This document shows, one piece after another, positions 1-6,368 of a DNA stretch of 9,911 nt. The stretch is from Porticoccus sp. GTDB lineage: Bacteria > Pseudomonadota > Gammaproteobacteria > Pseudomonadales > Porticoccaceae. The notes under the pieces were generated by a model. That model saw nothing but the letters and a program-made list of their open reading frames with translations, did no database searches and was not told the origin of the DNA. Position numbers and translations under genes: made by a program. The first letter of the stretch is position 1. Each line of letters begins with the position of its first letter. Location of the stretch: NCBI GenBank assembly GCA_011049795.1, contig DRHD01000359.1:1-9911 (forward strand), given 5' to 3'.

Positions 1-19
1 AGATGTGTATAAGAGACAG
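1..19 (+). other. Nextera/Tn5 mosaic-end adapter remnant (sequencing artefact)
   Basis: The first 19 bases are exactly the Tn5 transposase mosaic end used in Nextera library preparation (begins AGATGTGTAT, ends AGAGACAG). It sits at the very edge of the window and interrupts the fabG reading frame, so it is untrimmed adapter rather than genomic DNA or a natural Tn5 end. Genomic sequence starts at about base 20. Confidence 0.97.
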
Positions 20-341
20 GGATGACGCTGTCCCAGTCATCTTCGCTGAGGGCGGGGAAGGCATTGTCCGCGGAGATGCCTGCATTGCAAACTACGCCAT
101 AATAAACGCCGTGCTCTTCGATATCGGCGTTCAAAACAGTTGCGGTCTGTTGACGATTGGCAATATCAAACTGTAAAACCCTGCCACAACCTCCTGCCGC
201 TTTAATAATTGCCAGAACTTCTTCGGCAGCCTGGTACTGCGAGCGGCAGTGCAACACAATTTCGAAACCTTGCTGGCTTAAATGTAGAGCAATGGCTTTA
301 CCAATACCACGACTGGAGCCCGTGACTAAAACGCTTTTCAT
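20..341 (-). CDS. fabG: 3-oxoacyl-ACP reductase, FabG-type SDR (N-terminal part; cut by contig end)
   Basis: Short-chain dehydrogenase/reductase expected to reduce a 3-oxoacyl-ACP to the 3-hydroxyacyl-ACP with NADPH in the cytoplasm. Reading leftward from ATG at 341, 107 codons are visible before the adapter. The start MKSVLVTGSSRGIG holds the TGxxxGIG cofactor loop (residues 7-14). D59 lies in an FD-I segment at the usual adenine-side position, and N86-A87-G88 is the SDR NAG motif. The visible end (DDWDSVI) aligns just before the usual N-x-N of FabG, so the Ser-Tyr-Lys catalytic residues are outside the window. No strong Shine-Dalgarno is seen before the ATG. It is divergent from the ABC/ACP/ketosynthase operon. 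Aryl-polyene clusters contain a dedicated ketoreductase of this family, and that role is likely here, though a housekeeping fabG cannot be excluded. Confidence 0.9.
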
Positions 342-617
342 TATATAAACGAGCCCATCTAACGGTTATTTTTCATCTTCAATAAATCTTTTTGAGTGTT
401 TGCAGTTTTCAGCATATATCCGCAAAGCAGCGCCCTATTCTACACGTCAAGCCCTACTTTCGCCTAGCGAATAGTGATTTTACGCCCGTGTTATAGCAGG
501 AGTTTGCTGCCGTACGTTAAGGTTCTAAAGACGTAGCCAGTTTTGCGGTGTTGCTTACTGTGCCCAGGCGTAATCGCTTACCTTCGTATAGACTGTTGCA
601 GTAGGCTTGGGGGAGGG

Positions 618-635
618 GATATGCGCTTGCATATC
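618..635. promoter_or_regulatory. Perfect dyad GATATGC-N4-GCATATC, possible operator
   Basis: A perfect 7-base inverted repeat with a 4-base spacer (GCTT) lies in the divergent intergenic region. It follows a G-rich run (608-618) and precedes an AT-rich TATACT/TATAAA stretch (642-652). The geometry suits a dimeric regulator, and could also form a small hairpin in RNA. It has no T-run, so it is not a terminator. No regulator is identified. Confidence 0.3.
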
Positions 636-705
636 ACTACTTATACTATAAAATCCCGGTCTTGCGGTGGCTTAACATTTATATAGGGATGCCGTTGATA
701 CCTTA

Positions 706-715
706 CTGCTAGCAG
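706..715. repeat. 10-base palindrome CTGCTAGCAG
   Basis: A perfect self-complementary decamer in the same divergent region, 120 bases before the exporter ATPase start. It could be half of a regulatory site, but a single decamer palindrome in about 500 bases is weak evidence and may be chance. Confidence 0.2.
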
Positions 716-834
716 CAAAGATGCTATGGGGCATTAAGCAATAGAGGGTGGTACAGGTTTTTCCTGTTTATCAGTAGTAACTCATCTGACTATTCATTGC
801 GCAATTCATAACTTTTAAAAACAGGTACAAAACA

Positions 835-1812
835 TTGCCAGATGAACATCTTGCTGACAATAAAGTGAATCCAGGTACTGATTCCCCAACACCCATGGTG
901 CGTGTAGAAGGGATTCACCACCACTATACTGGTGCCGATACCCCGGCCTTAAATGATATTCACCTGACCATTCCTGAAGGCTGTTGTTTTGGTCTGCTGG
1001 GTCCTAATGGTGCCGGTAAGACTACGTTAATTTCATTATTGACGGGTGTATTGGCTCCTCAGCAGGGTGTCATTCACGTTGGCGGTTTTAGCTTTCCCCG
1101 TGAAGCGCAGCAGATCAAATATATGTCAGGTTTAGTGCCTCAGGACTACGCTTTTTACCCGGCATTGACCGGTCGAGAGAACCTTCAGTTTTTTGCCGGT
1201 TTGTACCAAATTCCTGAACTGGAATTTACCGCGCGCATGGAGTTTTGCGTTGAAGTCTGTGGTTTAGCTGCTGTTCTGGATCAGCGGGCGTGCAACTATT
1301 CAGGTGGTATTAAGCGGCGTTTGAATATTGCTTTAGGCTTATTGAATAATCCGAAAATTCTATATTTAGATGAACCCACTGTGGGTATTGATGCGCAGTC
1401 GAGGAATTTTATTTTGGAGTCGATTAAGCAGCTAAAAAATAGCGGAATGACGATTATTTATACTTCTCACTATATGGAAGAGGTAGAACAGCTTTGTGAC
1501 GAGGTGGCGATTATTGATCATGGCCGAGTATTGCTACAGGAGCCTATGAGTAACTTATTACAAGGTGGTCGGCAGATGGTGGTTACCCCTATTAATGTGC
1601 CTGATGCTGAGGTGTTGGCGGCGTTGGCAGAGAAGCTAGTCTGTCATTGGGATGGTGAGCATCTCACGTTAGAACCTGCTGAGCAGCTGCCATTTTCACA
1701 AATGTTGGTGGAGCTGGAACTGCTGGGGATTGATATCGGACAATTGCATATGGGTAGTAACAAATTGGAAGAAACCTATTTGCGGGTAACTCACCCTGAG
1801 TTGAGGCAGTAA
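835..1812 (+). CDS. ABC-2 type exporter, ATP-binding protein
   Basis: Cytoplasmic ATPase of an ABC-2 exporter, paired with the permease that starts 2 bases downstream. Of 325 residues, Walker A is GPNGAGKTT (56-64), the Q-loop glutamine is Q103, the signature is YSGGIKRRL (155-163, the YSGG form common in DrrA-like exporters), Walker B is ILYLDEP (175-181, E180) and the switch histidine is H212. About 90 C-terminal residues form the extension usual in drug/polyketide exporter ATPases. The start is uncertain. The first candidate is TTG at 835 with AGG at 823-825, nine bases upstream. ATG at 895 (residue 21, MVRVEG) sits where such proteins often begin but lacks a ribosome-binding site. As the first gene of an operon with an ACP and ketosynthases, it probably exports the pathway product or a lipid-linked intermediate (inference). 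Confidence 0.95.
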   Translation: MPDEHLADNKVNPGTDSPTPMVRVEGIHHHYTGADTPALNDIHLTIPEGCCFGLLGPNGAGKTTLISLLTGVLAPQQGVIHVGGFSFPREAQQIKYMSGLVPQDYAFYPALTGRENLQFFAGLYQIPELEFTARMEFCVEVCGLAAVLDQRACNYSGGIKRRLNIALGLLNNPKILYLDEPTVGIDAQSRNFILESIKQLKNSGMTIIYTSHYMEEVEQLCDEVAIIDHGRVLLQEPMSNLLQGGRQMVVTPINVPDAEVLAALAEKLVCHWDGEHLTLEPAEQLPFSQMLVELELLGIDIGQLHMGSNKLEETYLRVTHPELRQ

Positions 1813-1814
1813 CT

Positions 1815-3029
1815 GTGCAATTACTCGCTATTATTCGTAAAGAGCTGCAATTGCTGTATCGCGATCTTCACGGTTTGTTACTGCTGTTTGTGATGCCGGT
1901 AATATTTATTCTGATTATGTCACTGGCAATGAAGGCGGATTTTGATCGTCGCTCAGGGGTGCAGGTTGACGTCTTGGTAGAGAATCTAACGACGTCTGAA
2001 ATTAGCACAGAGATGCTAGCCAGCCTGATGGAAAATAAGCAGTTTAATCTGATCAATGTAGCTGAAATGGGTTCATTGCCGCAGGGGGCATTAAAGGAAA
2101 GTGTGGAGCAGGCTGTGCGTAATGATCGCTACAGTTTTTTACTGCGGGTACCAGAGCAAGCGTTTACCAACGCGGATGAAGTCGTTGCGGAAGTGCTTGT
2201 CGCCCCCGGCGTAAGTCAGGAAATAACGCAACTGTTTGTGGCAATGCTCAGGCAAGCTGTCGCACAACAGAAAATTCGTTTACTGTTAGAAAGTTTAGAG
2301 CAATCTTCTCCTGAGCTAGAAGGGGCTAATTTACTAGAAAAAAGCGGCGCCATGAACAGCGAGTTAGTTTCGGTACGTTCTAGTTACCAGTCTAATGAAA
2401 TTGCAAAAATACCCACGTCGGTGCAGCAAAACGTACCCGCATGGTTGGTTTTCTCTATGTTTTTTGTGGTGGTGCCATTGGCCAATACTTTGATCAATGA
2501 GCGTCAGCTTGGCACTTTACGCCGCATTCGAACCATCCCTGTTGCTAGTTGGAAGTTAATCGCAGGGAAAATCATTCCCTATTTTTTCATCAACCAGATT
2601 CAGGTGGTATTGATGCTGTTGGTGGGGGTTAATGTGGTGCCTTTGCTGGGGGGGGATCAATTGACCTTGGGTAATTCTATAACGGGTTTGTTGCTGATGT
2701 CCTCGTCTTTGAGTGTGGCGGCGCTGGGTTATGCCATGTTGGTTGCGGTGATTTGTCGCACCACAGAACAGGCAACGACTTTGGGCGGTGCGGGCAATAT
2801 TATATTGGCAGCGTTAGGCGGTATTATGGTGCCGACGGTGGTGATGCCGGAGTTTATGCAAACGCTGACAGTGGTGTCGCCCATGTCCTGGGGTTTACAG
2901 GGCTTCCTTGATATATTTTTGCGCGGTGGTGGCGTTATCGAGGTGATGCCTAAGGCGCTGTCACTGGTATTGTTAGGGATGATTATGCTCAGCTTGGCAA
3001 TATTATTATTGCGCCGTGATTTAAAGTAA
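1815..3029 (+). CDS. ABC-2 type exporter, permease
   Basis: Inner-membrane partner of the preceding ATPase. The 404 residues have the ABC2_membrane_3-type layout: a first membrane segment at about 20-38, a long extracytoplasmic domain (about 40-205), then a cluster of about five hydrophobic segments (near 209-226, 253-278, 288-314, 322-345, 380-399). A cytoplasmic ERQLGTLRRIRTIPV stretch (229-243) is the family's typical coupling-helix region. The start is GTG at 1815, with GAGG (1803-1806) inside the end of the ATPase gene at a good spacing, so the two are translationally coupled. The substrate cannot be read from sequence; cluster context points to a polyketide/fatty-acyl or pigment-type product. 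Classic aryl-polyene clusters instead carry an MMPL-type exporter as their main transporter, so this is a distinguishing feature. Confidence 0.93.
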   Translation: MQLLAIIRKELQLLYRDLHGLLLLFVMPVIFILIMSLAMKADFDRRSGVQVDVLVENLTTSEISTEMLASLMENKQFNLINVAEMGSLPQGALKESVEQAVRNDRYSFLLRVPEQAFTNADEVVAEVLVAPGVSQEITQLFVAMLRQAVAQQKIRLLLESLEQSSPELEGANLLEKSGAMNSELVSVRSSYQSNEIAKIPTSVQQNVPAWLVFSMFFVVVPLANTLINERQLGTLRRIRTIPVASWKLIAGKIIPYFFINQIQVVLMLLVGVNVVPLLGGDQLTLGNSITGLLLMSSSLSVAALGYAMLVAVICRTTEQATTLGGAGNIILAALGGIMVPTVVMPEFMQTLTVVSPMSWGLQGFLDIFLRGGGVIEVMPKALSLVLLGMIMLSLAILLLRRDLK

Positions 3030-3047
3030 AGAGAGGCAGGAAAAAAG

Positions 3048-3344
3048 ATGGTAGTCGCAGCGAATGAGCTAACGCCGGAACAATTAAAACAAGCACTAAA
3101 AGCAATGATTATTGAAGAGTGCGATAAGGGTGAAGCCGAAGTGGCGGATATCGCCGATGATGAAGTATTGATTGGTGGACCATTGGAATTAGATTCCCTC
3201 GATGCACTGCAAATTTGTATGGCGGTAAAACAGTATTACGGTGTGCGTATTGAGGGCGGGCCAGAGGCTAGGAAGGCGCTGCAATCGGTGCAAACGTTGG
3301 CGGCTACTATCCTTGAAGCAGGGATTGCTGATGCAAGTGCTTAA
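3048..3344 (+). CDS. Acyl carrier protein
   Basis: Small (98 residues) carrier protein whose serine receives 4'-phosphopantetheine and holds the growing acyl chain as a thioester. The attachment motif is LELDSLDALQI with S50 the modified residue. The flanking acidic helix and length fit an ACP, and DSLDAL resembles ACPs of aryl-polyene clusters more than the DSLD-TVEL motif of housekeeping AcpP. The ATG at 3048 has a strong GAGAGGCAGG purine tract just upstream. It lies 18 bases after the permease and its end overlaps the probable start of the ketosynthase, so it is presumably the dedicated carrier of that ketosynthase. It could also supply acyl groups to the BtrH-like protein encoded on the other strand (inference). 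Confidence 0.92.
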   Translation: MVVAANELTPEQLKQALKAMIIEECDKGEAEVADIADDEVLIGGPLELDSLDALQICMAVKQYYGVRIEGGPEARKALQSVQTLAATILEAGIADASA

Positions 3345-4527
3345 AGCCCGGGGCACAATGATGGCTGGGCAAACTGCAGTTTTTCTTGGTGCTGGTATTC
3401 ACACCTCTTTAGGTAAGGGGATTGATTCTAATCTACAGGCGTTGAGGCAAGCACCCACGCCGCCCGCTACGTATAGCGTTAAGGTAGGAGGCGATCAATT
3501 AAACCTGCCTTATAAACTGCTTACGGGTTCTCCCGCACAATTGTCATCGAAAAAAACACCGGAGACATTCTACCGAATTATAAGTGATGTAGCGGAGGAG
3601 GCTCTGACGGAAGCTGGGCTAAGCCAGCAACAACGCCAGCGGATGGGGCTTTATGTAGGCTCTTCTTCTTTTGATATTTCTATTTCGGAAGGTTTGTTTC
3701 AGCAACAGTTGGCTGCAGGGGAAACTGCTTTGGCTCTTGGGGATCCCAGTGTTGGCAAACTGGCAGACTACCTAGTACAGACGATGGGGTTTAGGGGCGA
3801 AGATTTCAGCTTTAATACTGCCTGTACCGCCAGTGCCAATGCCTTATTAACGGCTACCGCACATGTGCAAGCGGGGTTAGTCGAGCATGCTTTAGTCTTG
3901 GGGTTTGAGCTTCATAATGATTTAACGACGCTGGGTTTTTACGGCTTGGATCTTTTTAGTCGCACTGAAATGAAACCTTTTGATAGTAGTCGCGATGGTA
4001 TGGTTTTAGGGGAGGGAGTTTCAGCACTGGTTATTGGCCCTGCGCCGGATGATGGTTTACCGCGATTTTATCTGCGTGGCGGCGCTAATCTTAGTGATAC
4101 TTTCAGCATTACCACTACCAACCCCGACGGTACTGCCATTGCTGCGGTGATGGAGCAGGCGTTGGCTAACTCTGCAATCGATACCGGTCAGATCAATGCT
4201 TTGAAAGTCCATGGCACCTCCAGCCTTTCCAATGATGAATCGGAAGCCTTAGGTATGCAGCTCATTTTTCCGCAGTTGCCAAAGCTCTGTGCATTAAAGC
4301 CGTATCTCGGCCACACCCTGGGTGCCTGCGGTCTCAATGAGCTTATTTTGTTTTACCGTGCGATAGAGGCTGGTTTTTTGGTGGCTACGCCAGGTATTAG
4401 TGCAACGCCTGGGGACTTGAACGTCACATTAAATCAGCAGCGAGATGTTATGGGGCCGGGAAATTTTATGCTTAATTATTTTGGTTTTGGTGGCAATAAT
4501 ACATCTCTGATCATTAGCAATTTGTGA
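3331..4527 (+). CDS. Beta-ketoacyl-ACP synthase, FabF-like (KAS II type)
   Basis: Condensing enzyme for decarboxylative chain extension on the ACP. Numbered from ATG 3331 (398 residues), the active site is complete: nucleophile C165 in FNTACTASAN, H294 in LKVHGTSS, and K323/H328 in ALKPYLGHTLGACG. The glycine-rich C-terminal FGFGGNN is also present. Its relatives are the ketosynthases of aryl-polyene/flexirubin-type pathways (family judgement from motifs). Start choice: ATG 3331 has AGGGA at 3320-3324 and overlaps the ACP stop by 14 bases; ATG 3358 or 3361 would give a more usual N-terminus (MAGQTAVFLGAG) but has only a poor binding site. The frame stays open to 3241, which I consider too early because it would overlap the ACP by more than 100 bases. 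It is followed after 24 bases by its catalytically dead partner. Confidence 0.9.
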   Translation: MQVLKARGTMMAGQTAVFLGAGIHTSLGKGIDSNLQALRQAPTPPATYSVKVGGDQLNLPYKLLTGSPAQLSSKKTPETFYRIISDVAEEALTEAGLSQQQRQRMGLYVGSSSFDISISEGLFQQQLAAGETALALGDPSVGKLADYLVQTMGFRGEDFSFNTACTASANALLTATAHVQAGLVEHALVLGFELHNDLTTLGFYGLDLFSRTEMKPFDSSRDGMVLGEGVSALVIGPAPDDGLPRFYLRGGANLSDTFSITTTNPDGTAIAAVMEQALANSAIDTGQINALKVHGTSSLSNDESEALGMQLIFPQLPKLCALKPYLGHTLGACGLNELILFYRAIEAGFLVATPGISATPGDLNVTLNQQRDVMGPGNFMLNYFGFGGNNTSLIISNL

Positions 4528-4551
4528 CGCAATAGTAGAGGGCTGACTGAA

Positions 4552-5421
4552 ATGACATTCTACATTGTTGCTAGCGGTGCTTACTGTGAAAATATCACCG
4601 ATGAGTTACCGTCGTTAAAGAAGCGGGTTAAAGAAAGTATCGGTATCAGTGTGCGCAGAGTGGGACGGTTTATTCAGCTAGCATTGATCGGCGCCGGTAG
4701 AGCCTCGCTTGGGTTACCGCAACATACCGGGGTTTATCTTACTTCCGGGCCTGGTGATATGGCGGCGACTGTAGAGGCGTTGAAAACAATTTATCGGCAA
4801 GAGCAAGCTCCAGGTCCCATTAGTTTTATTAATACCGTCAGTAACGCGGCCTGCTTTTATGTGGCTCAGTGTTTGTCTTTACAGGGGCCCAGCAGCTTTG
4901 TCAGTAGTCGTTATTTTTCTATGGAGGCGGGATTAAAAGTGGCCCAGCTGGAACTGGAAGCACAGCGCGTTGATGCCGCTCTAGTTGGGGTTGTTGATGT
5001 GGTGGTGGCGCCTTTAGATGAGCACCGCCAGCGTTTGGGTTTGAATGCATCAAGCGTGTTAACTGAAGCGAGTCACTGGTTGCAGTTGGTAATGGCGCCG
5101 GGGGAGCGGCCAGTGTTGGCGACGTTGCAGTTGGTTCGGCAATTCCCTGATCGACAAGCATTATCGCTCTGGTTAGACGGGCAAAGTTTTAGCGTCGATA
5201 ATTTTTTTGCTGCGGGACAGTCTCTGGACGAACAAGAGAGTGATGAATGGTTATCCGAACTAGGCTTGCAGCGTTTTGAATGCTGTGAGGATATTGGTTA
5301 TTTTGACGGCAAGGTCGGGCGAGTACTGTGTGAATTTATCGCCAGAGGAGAAAACAGCTTGCTCTACCTAAACGCTGACCCGCATGGACGATATATGGCT
5401 ATTGTGCTCTCTAAAAATTAG
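4552..5421 (+). CDS. Ketosynthase-like protein without active site (chain-length-factor type)
   Basis: Thiolase-fold protein of 289 residues, shorter than a full ketosynthase (about 400). The N-terminal half keeps the ketosynthase pattern: VYLTSGPGDM (61-70), FINTVSNAACFYVAQ (92-106) and a GPSSF strand (112-116). At the place of the nucleophile the sequence reads VSSRYFS, so tyrosine 121 replaces cysteine. The two catalytic histidine motifs (HGTxT, GHTxGA) are missing from the C-terminal part. Such proteins pair with an active ketosynthase and shape the tunnel that sets chain length; short versions occur in aryl-polyene clusters. The ATG at 4552 is preceded by GAGGG (4538-4542) at nine bases. 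It is last in the rightward operon. Pairing with the upstream ketosynthase is inferred from adjacency; a structural or priming role is also possible. Confidence 0.78.
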   Translation: MTFYIVASGAYCENITDELPSLKKRVKESIGISVRRVGRFIQLALIGAGRASLGLPQHTGVYLTSGPGDMAATVEALKTIYRQEQAPGPISFINTVSNAACFYVAQCLSLQGPSSFVSSRYFSMEAGLKVAQLELEAQRVDAALVGVVDVVVAPLDEHRQRLGLNASSVLTEASHWLQLVMAPGERPVLATLQLVRQFPDRQALSLWLDGQSFSVDNFFAAGQSLDEQESDEWLSELGLQRFECCEDIGYFDGKVGRVLCEFIARGENSLLYLNADPHGRYMAIVLSKN

Positions 5422-5424
5422 AGA
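5408..5424. terminator. Small hairpin at the converging operon ends (weak terminator candidate)
   Basis: TCTCTAA-AAA-TTAGAGA is a perfect 7-base stem with a 3-base loop that spans the stop codon of the chain-length-factor-like gene. It is symmetrical and would form in transcripts of either strand. It is AT-rich and has no T-tract on either side, so it is not a classical intrinsic terminator. The remaining 56 bases before the methyltransferase stop show nothing stronger. Confidence 0.25.
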
Positions 5425-5480
5425 AGGTGGCTCTGGAATAAAATTTGACGGCGTGCCATGTCTAATTCTTAATATAGTAA

Positions 5481-6284
5481 TTATTTTTGGTCGATAGGGA
5501 TGCCCGTAAATACGGTTACTACTCCTCCCATGCTTATTGGTAGCTCCTGATAATTCCATTGGTAATGGTTAAAGTCTTTAACTAATTCCAGATATTCTTC
5601 TCGGTTGTACATTCGTAATGCGCTGACTATTGTGTCCCACCAGCCGATCAACGGTATTATTGGAATAATAGTGGTAAATAGCATTTTTAAAATTTTGTCT
5701 TCGCGACTGTGTAATGGATTTAACATTCCCGGAATAAAACTCTTAATAATAAAAGGCAAGGTCGTTTTTATTTGTCGCGGAAAGGGCTCAAGAATAAAAA
5801 TTGCCTTATTAGATTTTACTGTGTCTTCTAGTATTTTTCGGGCTTGCTCTGGCCGGAAATGGTGAAAAGCCGCGATCAGGGTTCTTGCTTGATGTTCGGG
5901 GCTTTCGCCTATATTGACTGCGTCTATGGGGGTTTTGGTGTAACTGGTGCTGTGTGGAGGGTTTTGAGCAGCAAAGGCTTGATTGTATTCTAGCGGGTAT
6001 AAATCAGATAGGTGAAACCTAATATCAGTCTTGCCTTTTTTTTGCAGTGATTCCAGTAAGCTTGCAATAGGTACGCCGCTACCACTACAAAGATCCAGTA
6101 TCTCAGTACACTTGGACGTGTCACAAAATTGATTGAATATCGGCAGAACAGGGTCATAAAAGCCAGCGCTTTTTATTGTTCTACCCAATATCTCAACAAC
6201 AGAGTTTCTTAAGAAAGCTGGGCAAAAAGGACTGTCGTTAAACTCAAATAAATGTAGCCGTCTAAAAAGAATGTGTTTTCCCAC
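5481..6284 (-). CDS. Class I SAM-dependent methyltransferase
   Basis: Transfers a methyl group from S-adenosylmethionine; the acceptor is unknown. Of 267 residues, motif I is EILDLCSGSG (61-70), an acidic residue follows the second strand (HLSDLYP, D94), and AAFHHF (138-143) matches the post-II motif of a UbiE-like branch. A hydrophobic stretch (about 203-214) is followed by WWDTIVSALRMY (215-226), which resembles the WDG-VS-LR-Y pattern I recall from related methyltransferases. The start is GTG at 6284 with GGAG six bases upstream; the frame closes at TGA (6303-6305), so no longer start is possible. It lies 84 bases after the BtrH-like gene and has its own -10 box. GC by hand count is about 40%, against about 50% in a 300-base sample of the neighbouring gene, which hints at separate acquisition. 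O- or C-methylation of the cluster product is plausible but not shown. Confidence 0.85.
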   Translation of the reverse strand: MGKHILFRRLHLFEFNDSPFCPAFLRNSVVEILGRTIKSAGFYDPVLPIFNQFCDTSKCTEILDLCSGSGVPIASLLESLQKKGKTDIRFHLSDLYPLEYNQAFAAQNPPHSTSYTKTPIDAVNIGESPEHQARTLIAAFHHFRPEQARKILEDTVKSNKAIFILEPFPRQIKTTLPFIIKSFIPGMLNPLHSREDKILKMLFTTIIPIIPLIGWWDTIVSALRMYNREEYLELVKDFNHYQWNYQELPISMGGVVTVFTGIPIDQK

Positions 6285-6334
6285 TACTAGCTCCGGCGCT
6301 GCTCAGGAATAAGCTGCTGTTCATTATTGAGGGA

Positions 6335-6364
6335 ATTATAGCGCTGTTATTTTCTAATAAACAA
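6335..6364 (-). promoter_or_regulatory. Candidate sigma70 promoter for the methyltransferase
   Basis: On the minus strand a perfect TATAAT (complement of 6335-6340) follows TTGTTT (complement of 6359-6364) with an 18-base spacer. The -10 matches consensus fully and the -35 matches three of six. The pair lies wholly between the BtrH-like stop and the methyltransferase start and would give a leader of roughly 45 bases. It suggests the methyltransferase can be expressed apart from the upstream operon. Confidence 0.5.
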
Positions 6365-6368
6365 GCGC

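Larger units (their letters stand above)
342..834. other. 493-bp divergent intergenic region, no gene seen
   Basis: This stretch lies between the divergent fabG and the exporter operon and should hold promoters for both. I see no credible coding sequence in it and no promoter pair of good quality in either direction. A TTGACG hexamer on the minus strand (complement of 445-450) has no matching -10 box at 16-18 bases. TATACT/TATAAA-like boxes on the plus strand (642-652) have no -35 box. Notable content is a set of short inverted repeats: TTCGC-3-GCGAA (459-471), an 18-base dyad (618-635), a CTGCTAGCAG palindrome (706-715) and ACAGG-5-CCTGT (753-767). The length leaves room for regulator sites or a small RNA, but nothing proves either. 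Confidence 0.6.

Noticed and set aside
753..767. ACAGG-5-CCTGT considered as a lux-box-like site
   Set aside because: Lux boxes run in the opposite order (CTGT...ACAG half-sites). The short dyad here lacks that pattern, and no LuxR-type gene is in the window.
1297..1326. YSGGIKRRL instead of LSGGQ in the ABC ATPase
   Set aside because: YSGG-(M/I)-(K/R)RR variants are common in DrrA-like ABC-2 exporters, so it is not a defect.
3241..3330. Extended N-terminus for the ketosynthase (MCVLRAGQRLGRR...)
   Set aside because: It would overlap the ACP by more than 100 bases. The extra residues are the ACP read in another frame and match nothing in ketosynthases.
5605..5865. 86-codon plus-strand open frame inside the methyltransferase
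   Set aside because: It lies opposite conserved methyltransferase sequence and shows no domain or binding site.
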